Part shown: positions 15,351 through 25,722 of the stretch, piece by piece
How positions within the stretch are numbered: the stretch's first letter is position 1
How the letters are laid out: the number at the start of each line of letters is the position of its first letter
Origin: Sphingobium wenxiniae
Lineage (GTDB): Bacteria; Pseudomonadota; Alphaproteobacteria; Sphingomonadales; Sphingomonadaceae
Length of the DNA: 53,108 bases
Direction of reading: 5' to 3'
Assembly (NCBI RefSeq): GCF_007830065.1
Contig: NZ_VLKK01000018.1
Coordinates: 1-53,108, forward strand
Made by a program: the position numbers and the translations under genes
The notes under the pieces: generated by a model
The model's database searches: none
Seen by the model: only the letters and a program-made list of their open reading frames with translations
What the model was told of the DNA's origin: nothing

Positions 15351-15584
15351 GGAATCAGATATGGGAGACTTGTCCTGCTTCATCGGCGCCGGTGCACCTT
15401 CCTCCAGGGTCAGGACATTGACAGGGGTGGATGCTAGCTCCATCGGAACATAGGCCCATCCGTCGAACAGCATAGGCTTGCTATTATCGACCCGGCGCAA
15501 TTCTCCATCCTGAAAGATCATCGCCCTCTCCGTGTTATTGTCGCTCCACGATAATATAAAGCAGCGTGACTTTAAACCTGCCAT
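15345..15584 (-). CDS. Small hypothetical protein
   Basis: A 79-residue frame with a protein-like middle (AMIFQDGELRRVDNSKPMLF, DGWAYVPMELASTPVNVLTL) and a charged end. No membrane segment or known motif is seen. Ribosome binding is weak (GGATGA upstream of ATG 15584-15582). Upstream lies a 12-base palindrome TCGTTTAAACGA at 15608-15619 in AT-rich DNA, a possible promoter/operator. The strand-like composition argues for a real gene, but the call is tentative. Confidence 0.5.
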   Translation of the reverse strand: MAGLKSRCFILSWSDNNTERAMIFQDGELRRVDNSKPMLFDGWAYVPMELASTPVNVLTLEEGAPAPMKQDKSPISDSK

Positions 15585-15683
15585 TGGCAGCTCATCCCAT
15601 TTAACAGTCGTTTAAACGATATATCAAAGGGTGCAGCCGCGACGGTACATCCGATATTCGCTAATGCTCCGCTTCAGATAATC

Positions 15684-16025
15684 ATGGCTCCGATTATTCC
15701 ATACCAAATTGATATCCCGCGAGAATATCATCGCTCCATCCTGTGGATCAGTGACAAGACGGGCCTTGCTGACAATCTTCTTCATATTCATAGCGGACTG
15801 GCCATATTCGTGCTGACGCGGCTGATAACGCGCCGTCCTTATAGCAGCTTCATTCCCTTTTTGTGCGTCATCCTCGCCGAAACCTGCAATGAAATTCTCG
15901 ACTATCTCGCTTATGGGTGGCGACCGACGGACACCTATTTCGATATCGCCAACACACTGTTCTGGCCGTTGATGATCAGCCTCGCTGAACGGGTGAAGCC
16001 GGCGTCAATATATGAGTCCCTTTAA
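15684..16025 (+). CDS. Small inner-membrane protein, unknown
   Basis: A 113-residue protein. The N-terminus is soluble (PYQIDIPREYHRSILWISDK), followed by hydrophobic segments near 36-50 (GLAIFVLTRLI), 55-72 (YSSFIPFLCVILAETCNEIL) and 88-105 (FDIANTLFWPLMISLAERV). Histidine, aspartate and glutamate sit in or near the helices (NLLHIHSG, AETCNEILDYL), somewhat like VanZ-like or DUF2238-like small proteins. It is not confidently placed in a family. It comes just before glmS on the same strand, 59 bases away, and its stop lies inside the tandem repeat at 16022-16041. Confidence 0.65.
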   Translation: MAPIIPYQIDIPREYHRSILWISDKTGLADNLLHIHSGLAIFVLTRLITRRPYSSFIPFLCVILAETCNEILDYLAYGWRPTDTYFDIANTLFWPLMISLAERVKPASIYESL

Positions 16026-16050
16026 CTTGCCTTAACTTGCCCATTATGCC
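16022..16050 (+). promoter_or_regulatory. Tandem 10-base repeat and possible glmS promoter
   Basis: TTAACTTGCC occurs twice head to tail (16022-16031 and 16032-16041), one helical turn apart. TTAACT (16022-16027) and TATGCC (16045-16050) are spaced by 17 bases and could be -35 and -10 boxes for glmS at 16085. Weak consensus; the exact tandem copy is the more solid observation. Confidence 0.4.
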
Positions 16051-16084
16051 TAAGAGGCGCTCACAATTTCAGGGGCAGGATTCC

Positions 16085-17908
16085 ATGTGCGGAATAATCG
16101 GCATTGTTGGCCATGAAGATGTCGCCGAACGGCTTCTCGATGGTCTCAAGCGCCTTGAATATCGCGGCTATGATTCCGCCGGAATTGCTACGGTCCATAA
16201 CAATGCGATCGAACGACGGAGAGCCTCCGGCAAGCTCGGCAATCTTGCCAATGTGCTCGAAACTGAGCCACTTTCCGGCGCTATCGGCATCGCCCATACG
16301 CGCTGGGCCACGCATGGCGGGCCAACCATCAACAATGCTCACCCCCATGCCACCGACAAGGTTGCCGTTGTCCACAATGGCATTATCGAGAATTTCAAAC
16401 CGCTACGTGAGGCGTTGATCGCACGTGGCCGCGCTTTCACAAGCGAAACCGACACCGAAGTCGTCGCTCATCTGATCAGTGAAAAGGTGGAAGCCGGTGC
16501 CGACCCAGTCGAGGCGGTGCGGGACGTGCTGCCGCAGTTGCGCGGCGCCTTCGCGCTTGCCATCCTTTTCCGTGATTGGCCCGACCTTCTCATTGGAGCG
16601 CGGCTAGGCTCACCGCTGGTCGTGGGCGTCGGGGACGGGGAAACCTATCTTGGCTCGGATGCGCTTGCCCTGGCATCGCTCACCCAGCGGATCATCTATC
16701 TGGAAGAAGGCGACTGGGTCGTCTGCAGCCGGGAAGAAGTACAGATTTTCGACCAGGCCAACCAACCGGTCGAGCGTGCGATCATCCAGTCGGGGGTTGA
16801 CGGAGAGTTGATCTCCAAGGGCAATCATCGCCACTATATGATCAAGGAAATTTATGAGCAACCGATCGTGGTTGCCCAAACGCTGCGCTCTTATCTCCAG
16901 CGTATCGACGATACGCTGACACTGCCGATCCCCGATTTCGACCTGTCGGCGATCAGGCGGGTGACAATCGTCGCCTGCGGCACCAGCTTCTATGCCGGCA
17001 TGATCGCGCGCTACTGGTTCGAGCAGTTCGCGCGCGTACCCGTAGATCTCGATGTGGCGTCCGAATTCCGCTATCGCGCGCCGGTGATCGAGCCGGGGGG
17101 CCTCGCGCTCTTCATCAGCCAGTCAGGCGAGACTGCCGATACGCTAGCGGCGCTGCGCCATGCGCGCAAGGAGGGGCAGAAGATCGCCGTCGTCGTCAAC
17201 GTGCCGACCAGTTCCATGGCGCGTGAGGCGGACCTGTTGCTGCCGACCTATGCCGGGCCAGAAATTGGCGTCGCCTCGACCAAGGCCTTTACCTGCCAGC
17301 TCGCAGTACTCGCCGCGCTCGCCGCCAATCTGGCGCGCGCCAAAGGACGATTGACGCCCGAAGACGAACATGCGGTCGTCAAACATCTCTCCGAAGCCCC
17401 CGCTGCGCTCAACGCCGCGCTTGCCTATGAAGACACGATCAAAGGCGTCGCCGCTGACGTTGCGATGGCACGCGGCGTGCTCTATCTGGGACGCGGCACT
17501 GATTATCCGCTCGCGCTCGAAGGCGCGCTCAAGCTTAAAGAAATTAGCTATATTCATGCTGAGGGCTATGCCGCCGGCGAGATGAAGCATGGCCCCATCG
17601 CCCTTATCGACGAAAATGTCCCCGTAATTGTCATCGCGCCTTCAGGCCGCCTATTCGAAAAGACGGTCAGCAACATGCAGGAAGTGCAAGCGCGCGGCGG
17701 GAAGGTGGTACTGATCAGCGATTATGACGGCATTCAGGAGGCTGGCAGCGGTTGTCTGGCGACGATCACCATGCCAAAGGTCCATCCGCTGATCGCGCCT
17801 CTGGTCTACAGCGTACCGGTGCAATTGCTGGCCTATCATGTGGCGGTCACAAAAGGCACTGATGTAGACCAGCCGCGTAACCTCGCAAAGTCGGTTACGG
17901 TGGAGTAA
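16085..17908 (+). CDS. glmS: Glutamine--fructose-6-phosphate aminotransferase (isomerizing)
   Basis: A 607-residue GlmS, the standard length. It makes glucosamine-6-phosphate from fructose-6-phosphate and glutamine, the entry to UDP-GlcNAc. The start is ATG 16085, giving MCGIIGIVG so that Cys2 (Cys1 after Met removal) is the amidotransferase nucleophile; the frame runs further upstream but must begin here. The N-terminal glutaminase part includes RLEYRGYDSAGIA, HTRWATHGGP and VHNGIIENF. Two SIS domains follow from about 285 (ACGTSFYAGMIARYWFE, ISQSGETADTLAALR, LEGALKLKEISYIHAEGYAA) and the C-terminus ends DVDQPRNLAKSVTVE. It opens the polysaccharide locus and would raise UDP-GlcNAc, the parent of several sugars made here. 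It may be the cell's only GlmS or a locus copy; this cannot be told from the window. Confidence 0.97.
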   Translation: MCGIIGIVGHEDVAERLLDGLKRLEYRGYDSAGIATVHNNAIERRRASGKLGNLANVLETEPLSGAIGIAHTRWATHGGPTINNAHPHATDKVAVVHNGIIENFKPLREALIARGRAFTSETDTEVVAHLISEKVEAGADPVEAVRDVLPQLRGAFALAILFRDWPDLLIGARLGSPLVVGVGDGETYLGSDALALASLTQRIIYLEEGDWVVCSREEVQIFDQANQPVERAIIQSGVDGELISKGNHRHYMIKEIYEQPIVVAQTLRSYLQRIDDTLTLPIPDFDLSAIRRVTIVACGTSFYAGMIARYWFEQFARVPVDLDVASEFRYRAPVIEPGGLALFISQSGETADTLAALRHARKEGQKIAVVVNVPTSSMAREADLLLPTYAGPEIGVASTKAFTCQLAVLAALAANLARAKGRLTPEDEHAVVKHLSEAPAALNAALAYEDTIKGVAADVAMARGVLYLGRGTDYPLALEGALKLKEISYIHAEGYAAGEMKHGPIALIDENVPVIVIAPSGRLFEKTVSNMQEVQARGGKVVLISDYDGIQEAGSGCLATITMPKVHPLIAPLVYSVPVQLLAYHVAVTKGTDVDQPRNLAKSVTVE

Positions 17909-18012
17909 GGGACGCAATCGCCATTCTTCAGGCTAAGGTTGGACGCATTAGCCTTTTCCAGAATATCTTAGGGCGCATTGGCCGCCACGATCATCAAGGA
18001 CGCTCAAGGCAA

Positions 18013-19935
18013 ATGACGAAGGAAACGCAAAGCGCCCTTCTTAACGCGCTCGAAGCATTAACCCGTCTGCCACGCTCGGCGCGTAAATGGATGGTCTTTG
18101 GCTTCGATTGTCTGCTCTGCCTGATCGCTGCCTGGGTCGCCTTTGCTCTACGGCTAGGGGAATGGCCCCATGATCTGCACGCCCTCCTGATCCTAACCGC
18201 GACGACGCTTCTATTCTGGACCGTTATCGCTTGGCCAACCGGACTTTATCGCAACCTTATACGCTTTTCGGGCGCCCGCGCATCGGGCAGGCTGTTCTAC
18301 GCCTGCGCGTTACTCGGAATTCCGCTGACGATCATCTTCGGCTTCATCCAGATAGACGGCGTGCCCCGCACGATTGCAGTCCTGCATCCGATCATCTTCT
18401 TCCTGTTGATGCTTTTTCTGCGCCTCAGCCTGCGCTTCGTTGTCAGCGACTATCTGCATCTTGCGCGTGGCAGGACCGAGGAGCGACGGCGGCTGCTCAT
18501 CTATGGCGCCGGGCGGGGCGGGCAGCAGCTTGCCAATTCGCTGCGGCAGGAGCCGCATCTGGTGCTGGTCGGCTATATCGACGATGATGAGCGCCTCAGC
18601 AATCAGCAGCTCGATGGTATCACCGTCTGGCATTCCTCCATCCTCGACAGCGTCCTGGAAGAGCGGCGGGTGGACGAGGTCGTCTTGGCGATCCCGAGCG
18701 CATTGCGCGTGCGCCGGCGCGAAATCGTGGAGGCGCTACAGGCTCGCAAGATCCGCGTGCGCATGCTGCCGGGCATCGGCCAGCTAATCGACGGCCATTT
18801 TGCCGTCAGCGACATTCGCGACGTCCAGGTCGAGGATTTGCTCGGCCGCGATGCAGTCGCACCTAATGAATTGCTGATGGGCCGATCTCTTTTGAGCAAA
18901 AATGTGCTGGTGACGGGCGCGGGCGGCTCGATCGGCAGCGAACTGTGCCGCCAGATCATTCACTCGCGACCGAAGCGGCTGATCCTCGTCGAGCAGTCGG
19001 AATATTTCCTCTACGCGATTGAAGGCGAGTTGCGCCGGCTAGCGCTGGCAGAAGGCTGTGAGGTCGAGCTTATTCCCGAGTTAGCCGATGTCGCCGACAG
19101 AGATTCGGTCTTCCGCATCTTCCGCCGTTGGCAACCTGAAACCGTCTATCACGCCGCCGCCTACAAGCATGTGCCTTTGGTCGAGAGCAATCCGATCGCG
19201 GGCATGCGCAACAATATCTTCAGCACCCTCTATTGCGCACTCGCCGCTGAGGCGGTGGGCGTCCGGCGCTTCATTCTGGTGAGCACAGATAAGGCGGTTC
19301 GCCCGACCAATATTATGGGGGCGTCCAAACGGGTCTGCGAACTGATCCTGCAGGCGCGCGCGCAGGAACAGAACAAGACTCTCTTCACCATGGTCCGCTT
19401 CGGCAACGTGCTGGGATCGAGCGGTTCGGTCGTGCCCCTGTTCAAACAGCAGATTGCCGCGGGTGGCCCGGTGACGATCACCCACAGGGAGGTCACCCGC
19501 TATTTCATGACGATTCCTGAGGCCTCGCAGCTCGTCATTCAGGCTGGCGGCATGGCTGAAGGTGGCGAAGTCTTCGTCCTCGACATGGGTCAGCCGGTGC
19601 TGATTCGTGATCTGGCAGAGACGATGGTAAAGCTTTCAGGCCTGTCGGTGTGCGATGCAACAACGCCGGAGGGCGACATCGAGATTGTTGAAGTGGGTCT
19701 GCGTCCTGGCGAGAAGCTGTATGAAGAGCTCCTGATCGGCCACAATCCGGCGCCGACGGTGCATTCGCGGATCATGCAGGCGCGCGAAGCGGTGCATCCT
19801 TGGAATTCATTGTCGGATATCTTGGAAGATCTGACCGATTATCTGAGACATGGTGATGCATCAGAGGCGTTGTCCATCCTCTACAAGCTGGTTCCTGAAT
19901 ATAACCGTCCAGCTTATGAAGCCGCTGCCCAATAA
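18013..19935 (+). CDS. Membrane UDP-GlcNAc 4,6-dehydratase, PglF/WbpM/CapD type
   Basis: A 640-residue nucleotide-sugar dehydratase. Four N-terminal membrane helices (about 27-135: VFGFDCLLCLIAAWVAFALR and others) are followed by a first Rossmann-like region (about 155-260, LLIYGAGRGGQQLANSLR). The catalytic SDR domain begins near 297 (VLVTGAGGSIGSELCRQIIH), with VSTDKAVRPTNIMGASKRVC in place of the usual YxxxK. This is the long class that makes UDP-4-keto-6-deoxy-GlcNAc. With the aminotransferase, acetyltransferase and PglC-type transferase at 34120-36597 it forms a complete bacillosamine route (inference). WbpM-type members can instead feed quinovosamine or fucosamine, but FnlA already serves L-fucosamine here. 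It lies about 100 bases after glmS. Confidence 0.92.
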   Translation: MTKETQSALLNALEALTRLPRSARKWMVFGFDCLLCLIAAWVAFALRLGEWPHDLHALLILTATTLLFWTVIAWPTGLYRNLIRFSGARASGRLFYACALLGIPLTIIFGFIQIDGVPRTIAVLHPIIFFLLMLFLRLSLRFVVSDYLHLARGRTEERRRLLIYGAGRGGQQLANSLRQEPHLVLVGYIDDDERLSNQQLDGITVWHSSILDSVLEERRVDEVVLAIPSALRVRRREIVEALQARKIRVRMLPGIGQLIDGHFAVSDIRDVQVEDLLGRDAVAPNELLMGRSLLSKNVLVTGAGGSIGSELCRQIIHSRPKRLILVEQSEYFLYAIEGELRRLALAEGCEVELIPELADVADRDSVFRIFRRWQPETVYHAAAYKHVPLVESNPIAGMRNNIFSTLYCALAAEAVGVRRFILVSTDKAVRPTNIMGASKRVCELILQARAQEQNKTLFTMVRFGNVLGSSGSVVPLFKQQIAAGGPVTITHREVTRYFMTIPEASQLVIQAGGMAEGGEVFVLDMGQPVLIRDLAETMVKLSGLSVCDATTPEGDIEIVEVGLRPGEKLYEELLIGHNPAPTVHSRIMQAREAVHPWNSLSDILEDLTDYLRHGDASEALSILYKLVPEYNRPAYEAAAQ

Positions 19936-19972
19936 TCCATCCATCTTACCATAGAGAACGGATCCATTTTCA

Positions 19973-21003
19973 ATGCTAGAGAGCACGGCTAATCTGAAGC
20001 GTATCTTCGTCACCGGGACAGCAGGGTTCATCGGCTTCCATCTTTCCAAGCTTCTGCTTGCCGAAGGGTTCGTCGTGGCCGGATATGACGGGATGACCGA
20101 CTATTATGACGTCAATCTCAAGCGCTCGCGCCATGCCCATCTCCGCGAAAACGCCAATTTCACCGCGACCGAGGGGATGCTCGAAGACCAAGCGCTGCTC
20201 GATGACACCATCGACGCCTTCAAGCCCGACGTCATCGTCCACCTCGCCGCCCAGGCGGGCGTGCGCTACAGCCTCGAAAATCCGCGCGCCTATCTCGACA
20301 GCAATGTCATCGGCACGTTCAACGTCATGGAAGCGGCGCGGCGCAACGCGGTGCAGCATCTGCTGATGGCCTCGACCTCCTCGGTCTATGGCGCGAATGA
20401 AGACATGCCCTTCATCGAGACCGAAAAGGCCGATACGCAGCTCACCATCTATGCCGCAACGAAGAAGGCCAATGAATCGATGGCGCATGCCTATGCGCAT
20501 CTTTATACCCTTCCCACGACGATGTTCCGCTTCTTCACGGTCTATGGTCCGTGGGGTCGCCCCGATCTTGCGCTTTACAAGTTCGTCGATGCGATGCTCG
20601 ATGGCCGTCCGATCGACATCTACAATAGTGGCGACATGTATCGCGACTTTACCTATGTCGACGATCTTGTCCGTGCGATCCGCCTGCTGATCGACGCAGC
20701 GCCCGAGCGGCCGGCATCGCGCGCCGACATCGTGGCCGGAGACTCTCTCAGCCCCGTCGCGCCGTTCCGCATCGTCAATATCGGCAACAACGACAAGGTG
20801 CGCCTGCTCGACTTCATCGATGCGATCGAGGCGAGTCTGGGAATGAAGGCGATCCGCAACTACATGCCGATGCAGACGGGCGACGTGCCCGCCACCTGGG
20901 CCGATGCCTCGCTGCTCGAGCGGTTGACCGGCTATCGTCCGGCGACTGATTTCCGGGACGGCATCGCCAGTTTCGTCGCCTGGTTTCGTGAATATTCGGG
21001 GAA

Positions 21004-21007
<4 letters not shown>
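19973..21007 (+). CDS. NAD-dependent UDP-sugar 4-epimerase (UDP-glucuronate 4-epimerase type)
   Basis: A 344-residue SDR epimerase. NAD-binding motif [18 protein letters not shown] at about 11-28. The characteristic [20 protein letters not shown] block follows, with [15 protein letters not shown], then STSSVYG and YAATKKANE giving the S/Y/K triad. The C-terminal substrate region contains [20 protein letters not shown]. This pattern is that of LspL/Cap1J-type enzymes, which turn UDP-glucuronate into UDP-galacturonate. Because the next gene is a WbpO/TviB-type dehydrogenase, action on N-acetylated substrates is possible. Its stop overlaps the next start (ATGA). The acidic sugar would be part of the polymer repeat. 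Confidence 0.88.
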
Positions 21008-22311
<1,304 letters not shown>

Positions 22312-22395
22312 AATTGCTATGGTTATAATCAAATAATTCTTCTGTCTTTTAATAATGACAATGTCATTTTTACATTTACTCTACGCAGGAATGCC

Positions 22396-23427
22396 ATGAC
22401 AATTGATAAACTGCTCATCACTGGGGGCACTGGCTCCTTCGGAAAAACGATGCTGCGCGATATGCTATCGCGCGACGTTTCTGAAATTAGAATTCTAAGT
22501 CGCGATGAAGAAAAGCAAGATGCATTGCGTAGCGAATTGCGCGATTCAAGAGTTCGTTTCTATATTGGTGATATCAGAGATCGCGAAAGCGTTGACCGGG
22601 CTGTCGCCGGGGTGGATTGTGTTTTTCATGCCGCTGCTTTGAAACAAGTCCCGAGTTGCGAATTCTTCCCGATGGAAGCAGTGCGGACCAACATAATCGG
22701 ATCCGAAAATGTAGTTCGCTCTTCTGTCGCTGCAGGTGTACGTAGCCTTGTATGTCTATCGACCGACAAAGCTGTATTTCCAGTCAACGCGATGGGCGTG
22801 TCTAAGGCAATGATGGAAAAAGTAGCGCAATCGGTTGCGCGGTCTTTGCCTACTGACGCCGCGACAACAATTTCGATGGTCCGTTATGGCAATGTGATGT
22901 GTTCGCGCGGATCGGCGATCCCGCTCTTTATGCGCCAAATTCGCAGCGGGCGGCCGATCAGCGTTACCGAACCGACAATGACCCGCTTCCTGATGCCGTT
23001 GCGCGATTCTGTTGCGCTCGTCCATCATGCATTCGAAAACGCAAGTCAGGGCGACCTCTTCATTCGCAAGGCTCCTGCCTCGACGATCGCCGACCTTGTT
23101 ACTGCGCTTAAGGAACTGTTCGAGGTTCCCGATCATCCGGTGGATGTGATCGGCTGGCGCCATGCTGAAAAATTATACGAAACGCTCGCGAGCGGCCAGG
23201 AACTGGCGAGCGGCGACGATATGGGTGATTACTACCGTATCCGCATGGACACCCGCGACCTCAACTATAAAGCCTATTTTAGTGAAGGTGATCGCGAAAC
23301 CAGTCATTTCGACGATTATCATTCCCACAACACCACGCAGCTGACCGTACCGCAAGTAAAAGAGCTTCTTCTGACACTTGCTGAAGTGCATGCTGACATC
23401 GAGGCTTGGAAAAGTGAGCGCAAATGA
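22396..23427 (+). CDS. fnlA: UDP-GlcNAc 4,6-dehydratase/5-epimerase (FnlA/CapE/WbjB type)
   Basis: A 343-residue soluble SDR dehydratase, the first enzyme of UDP-N-acetyl-L-fucosamine synthesis. Motifs are LLITGGTGSFGKTMLRDML (about 5-24), ILSRDEEKQDALR, HAAALKQVPSCEFFPMEAVR and STDKAVFPVNAMGVSKAMME; the C-terminus ends with the typical NTTQLTVPQVKELLLTL. It is followed by matching FnlB and FnlC genes, with ATGA coupling to FnlB. The first half (to about 22880) is AT-rich, as is the end of the previous gene, while the second half returns to about 60% GC. So it forms the right edge of the AT-rich mosaic block. Confidence 0.94.
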   Translation: MTIDKLLITGGTGSFGKTMLRDMLSRDVSEIRILSRDEEKQDALRSELRDSRVRFYIGDIRDRESVDRAVAGVDCVFHAAALKQVPSCEFFPMEAVRTNIIGSENVVRSSVAAGVRSLVCLSTDKAVFPVNAMGVSKAMMEKVAQSVARSLPTDAATTISMVRYGNVMCSRGSAIPLFMRQIRSGRPISVTEPTMTRFLMPLRDSVALVHHAFENASQGDLFIRKAPASTIADLVTALKELFEVPDHPVDVIGWRHAEKLYETLASGQELASGDDMGDYYRIRMDTRDLNYKAYFSEGDRETSHFDDYHSHNTTQLTVPQVKELLLTLAEVHADIEAWKSERK

Positions 23428-24548
23428 AGATCGTCGTCACAGGGGCAGGCGGGCTGCTGGGCCATCACACATCGGTGCGGCTCCACGCCGCCAACTGCGC
23501 CGCTCGCTTCAAGGGGCAAAGCGAGCCATATATACTCGTAGGCCTTGATCGCGCGGCGTTTTCCGACGACTCTCGACTAATCGACGCGGTAAATGGCGCC
23601 GATGCGGTGCTGCACTTTGCCGGGGTCAATCGCGCTAGCGATACGGACGTTGCAAGCGGTAATCCCGATATCGCGCGCCGGCTGGTCAACGCGTGCCGGA
23701 CCGCTGGATCGGCACCCCATATCGTCTATGCCAATTCGACCCACGCTGCGAACGATAGCGTTTATGGCAAAAGCAAGCGGATCGCGGGCGAAATCCTTAG
23801 CGAAGGCAGCGGCGGCTATACCGATCTTATCCTGCCGCATATTTTCGGCGAAGGCGCGCGCCCCCATTACAACAATGTCACCGCAACCTTCATCGCTCAG
23901 GTGATCGCCGGTGATAGCCCTGAAGTGAACCCCGAAGGGCGTGTCGCGCTGCTGCATGCGGGCGAAGCGGCTCAGATTGCTATCAATGCCGCGGTCGAGA
24001 GAACGACCGGGGTGATCACGCCTGCGGCACTTCCGGTATCGGTCGTCGATCTGCTTACAAAGATCGAAAGGTTCCATGCCGATTACAATGCCAATCTTTT
24101 CCCCGACCTGACCGATCCCTTCGATCTGGCGTTGTTCAACAGCTATCGCGCCGCGCTCTATCCGGATCAATATCCCAAGATGCTCAGGCTCAACAGCGAT
24201 GCGCGCGGCGCCCTGTTTGAAGCATCGCGCGGCGGCGGCGGCGGTCAGACCTTTCTCAGCTGGACACATCCGGGCGTTACGCGCGGCGACCATTTTCACC
24301 TCGACAAGGTCGAGCGTTTTCTGGTGGTCGAAGGCGAAGCGATCATCCGTATTCGCCCGGTTCTGGGCGATACCATATGGGAATGCCGCGTCAGCGGCGA
24401 CGCGCCGGCCGCCATCGATATGCCCACGCTGCACACCCATAATATCGTTAATGTCGGTGACAAACCGCTGCTGACACTATTCTGGACGAACGCCGTGTTC
24501 GATCCAGCAGCACCCGACACCTATGCCGATCCCGTTTCCGGAGCCTGA
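23424..24548 (+). CDS. fnlB: UDP-4-keto-6-deoxy sugar epimerase/reductase (FnlB/CapF/WbjC type)
   Basis: A 374-residue bifunctional CapF-like enzyme. The N-terminal SDR domain (about 1-245) opens with KIVVTGAGGLLGHHTSVRLH and includes LHFAGVNRASD and the VYGKSKRIAGE block. The C-terminal cupin (about 265-370) has FLSWTHPGVTRGDHFHLDKV with metal-binding histidines, and VVEGEAIIRIR. The cupin carries out C3-epimerisation and the SDR part reduces C4, giving the UDP-6-deoxy-L-talose-type intermediate that FnlC then epimerises. The start overlaps the fnlA stop and the stop is one base before the fnlC start. The domain order and length fit the family exactly. Confidence 0.94.
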   Translation: MKIVVTGAGGLLGHHTSVRLHAANCAARFKGQSEPYILVGLDRAAFSDDSRLIDAVNGADAVLHFAGVNRASDTDVASGNPDIARRLVNACRTAGSAPHIVYANSTHAANDSVYGKSKRIAGEILSEGSGGYTDLILPHIFGEGARPHYNNVTATFIAQVIAGDSPEVNPEGRVALLHAGEAAQIAINAAVERTTGVITPAALPVSVVDLLTKIERFHADYNANLFPDLTDPFDLALFNSYRAALYPDQYPKMLRLNSDARGALFEASRGGGGGQTFLSWTHPGVTRGDHFHLDKVERFLVVEGEAIIRIRPVLGDTIWECRVSGDAPAAIDMPTLHTHNIVNVGDKPLLTLFWTNAVFDPAAPDTYADPVSGA

Positions 24549-24549
24549 C

Positions 24550-25704
24550 ATGTCCCGCCTTAAAGTCATGACCATTTTGGGCACCCGTCCCGAGATCATC
24601 CGCCTTTCGCGCGTGATGGCGCGGCTCGACGAGTATACCGACCAGATCATTGTCCACACTGGGCAGAATTGGGATTTCGAACTCAACGAAGTTTTCTTCG
24701 AGGATCTCGGTGTCCGCAAGCCGGACCATTTCCTCGGCACGGGCGGTGGTACGCTGGGTGAAACGCTTGGCAAGATCCTCACCGAAAGCGAGCGCGTGAT
24801 CGCCGCCGAACGACCCGACGCAGTCGTCGTGCTCGGTGACACCAACTCGGCGATTTCGGCGATCATGGCGCGCCGCATGAAGGTGCCGGTCTATCATATG
24901 GAAGCAGGCAACCGGTCTTTCGATCGCAATGTGCCGGAGGAAACGAACCGCAAGCTCGTTGATCATATTGCCGACTTCAACCTCGTCTACACCGAACATG
25001 CGCGCCGCCATCTGCTGTCGGAGGGCGTACAGCACCGCCGCATCTACCTGACAGGATCGCCGATCCGCGAAGTGCTCGACCATTATCGCAGCCAAATTGA
25101 CGCGTCTGACGTGCTCGATCGGCTCGGTCTCGCGCCGCAGGGATATTTCATCGTCTCACTGCACCGCGAGGAGAATGTAGACAGTGCCGAGCGCCTGCGC
25201 TCGCTCCTGGAAACGCTCAATGCGCTCGCAGTGCGTTATGAGATGCCGGTGATCGTTTCGACGCATCCTCGCACCCGCAAACGGTTGGAGGCGCTCAAAG
25301 ACATCGCGCTCGACCCGCGCGTCCAATATATGAAGCCCTTCGGCTTCCACGACTATAATGCTCTGCAAAAACAATGTTTTTGCGCTGTATCGGACAGCGG
25401 TACGATCGCCGAGGAAAGCTCGATGCTCGGCTTTCCCGCGATCACGCCGCGCGATGCGATCGAGCGGCCGGAGGGTCTCGACGTCGGCTGCATCATCATG
25501 ACCGGCCTCCATCGCGACACGATGCTGGACGGCATCGAAGCGGTGACCCGCATGTTCGCCGAGCGCACCACCGCAGGCGTTGATCACCCCGTCCCCGTCG
25601 ATTACCAGATCACGAACACGTCGGAACGCGTCGTCAGCCTGATCCTGGGCACGGCGCGGCTTTCGAACAGCTGGGATGGAATTCGCACGCATGATGTTGC
25701 GTGA
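24550..25704 (+). CDS. fnlC: Non-hydrolysing UDP-sugar 2-epimerase (FnlC/CapG/WbjD type)
   Basis: A 384-residue epimerase of the UDP-GlcNAc 2-epimerase fold. MTILGTRPEIIRLSRVMARL at the N-terminus, HTGQNWDFELNEVFFEDLG, GDTNSAISAIMARRMKVPVY and HMEAGNRSFDRNVPEETNRK supply the usual nucleotide- and sugar-binding residues; SDSGTIAEESSMLGFPAITP closes the UDP site. The HTGQNWDYELN-like block with NVPEETNRK is characteristic of the WbjD branch, which completes UDP-N-acetyl-L-fucosamine. ATG 24550 is chosen as the true N-terminus; the open frame runs nine codons upstream into fnlB. It ends the three-gene fucosamine set. Confidence 0.94.
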   Translation: MSRLKVMTILGTRPEIIRLSRVMARLDEYTDQIIVHTGQNWDFELNEVFFEDLGVRKPDHFLGTGGGTLGETLGKILTESERVIAAERPDAVVVLGDTNSAISAIMARRMKVPVYHMEAGNRSFDRNVPEETNRKLVDHIADFNLVYTEHARRHLLSEGVQHRRIYLTGSPIREVLDHYRSQIDASDVLDRLGLAPQGYFIVSLHREENVDSAERLRSLLETLNALAVRYEMPVIVSTHPRTRKRLEALKDIALDPRVQYMKPFGFHDYNALQKQCFCAVSDSGTIAEESSMLGFPAITPRDAIERPEGLDVGCIIMTGLHRDTMLDGIEAVTRMFAERTTAGVDHPVPVDYQITNTSERVVSLILGTARLSNSWDGIRTHDVA

Positions 25705-25722
25705 TCGCCGTGGGATCTTACA

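Noticed and set aside
22361..22378. AATGACA/TGTCATT palindrome followed by T
   Set aside because: A one-base centre cannot form a terminator hairpin without opening the stem; AT-rich DNA makes such a palindrome likely by chance.
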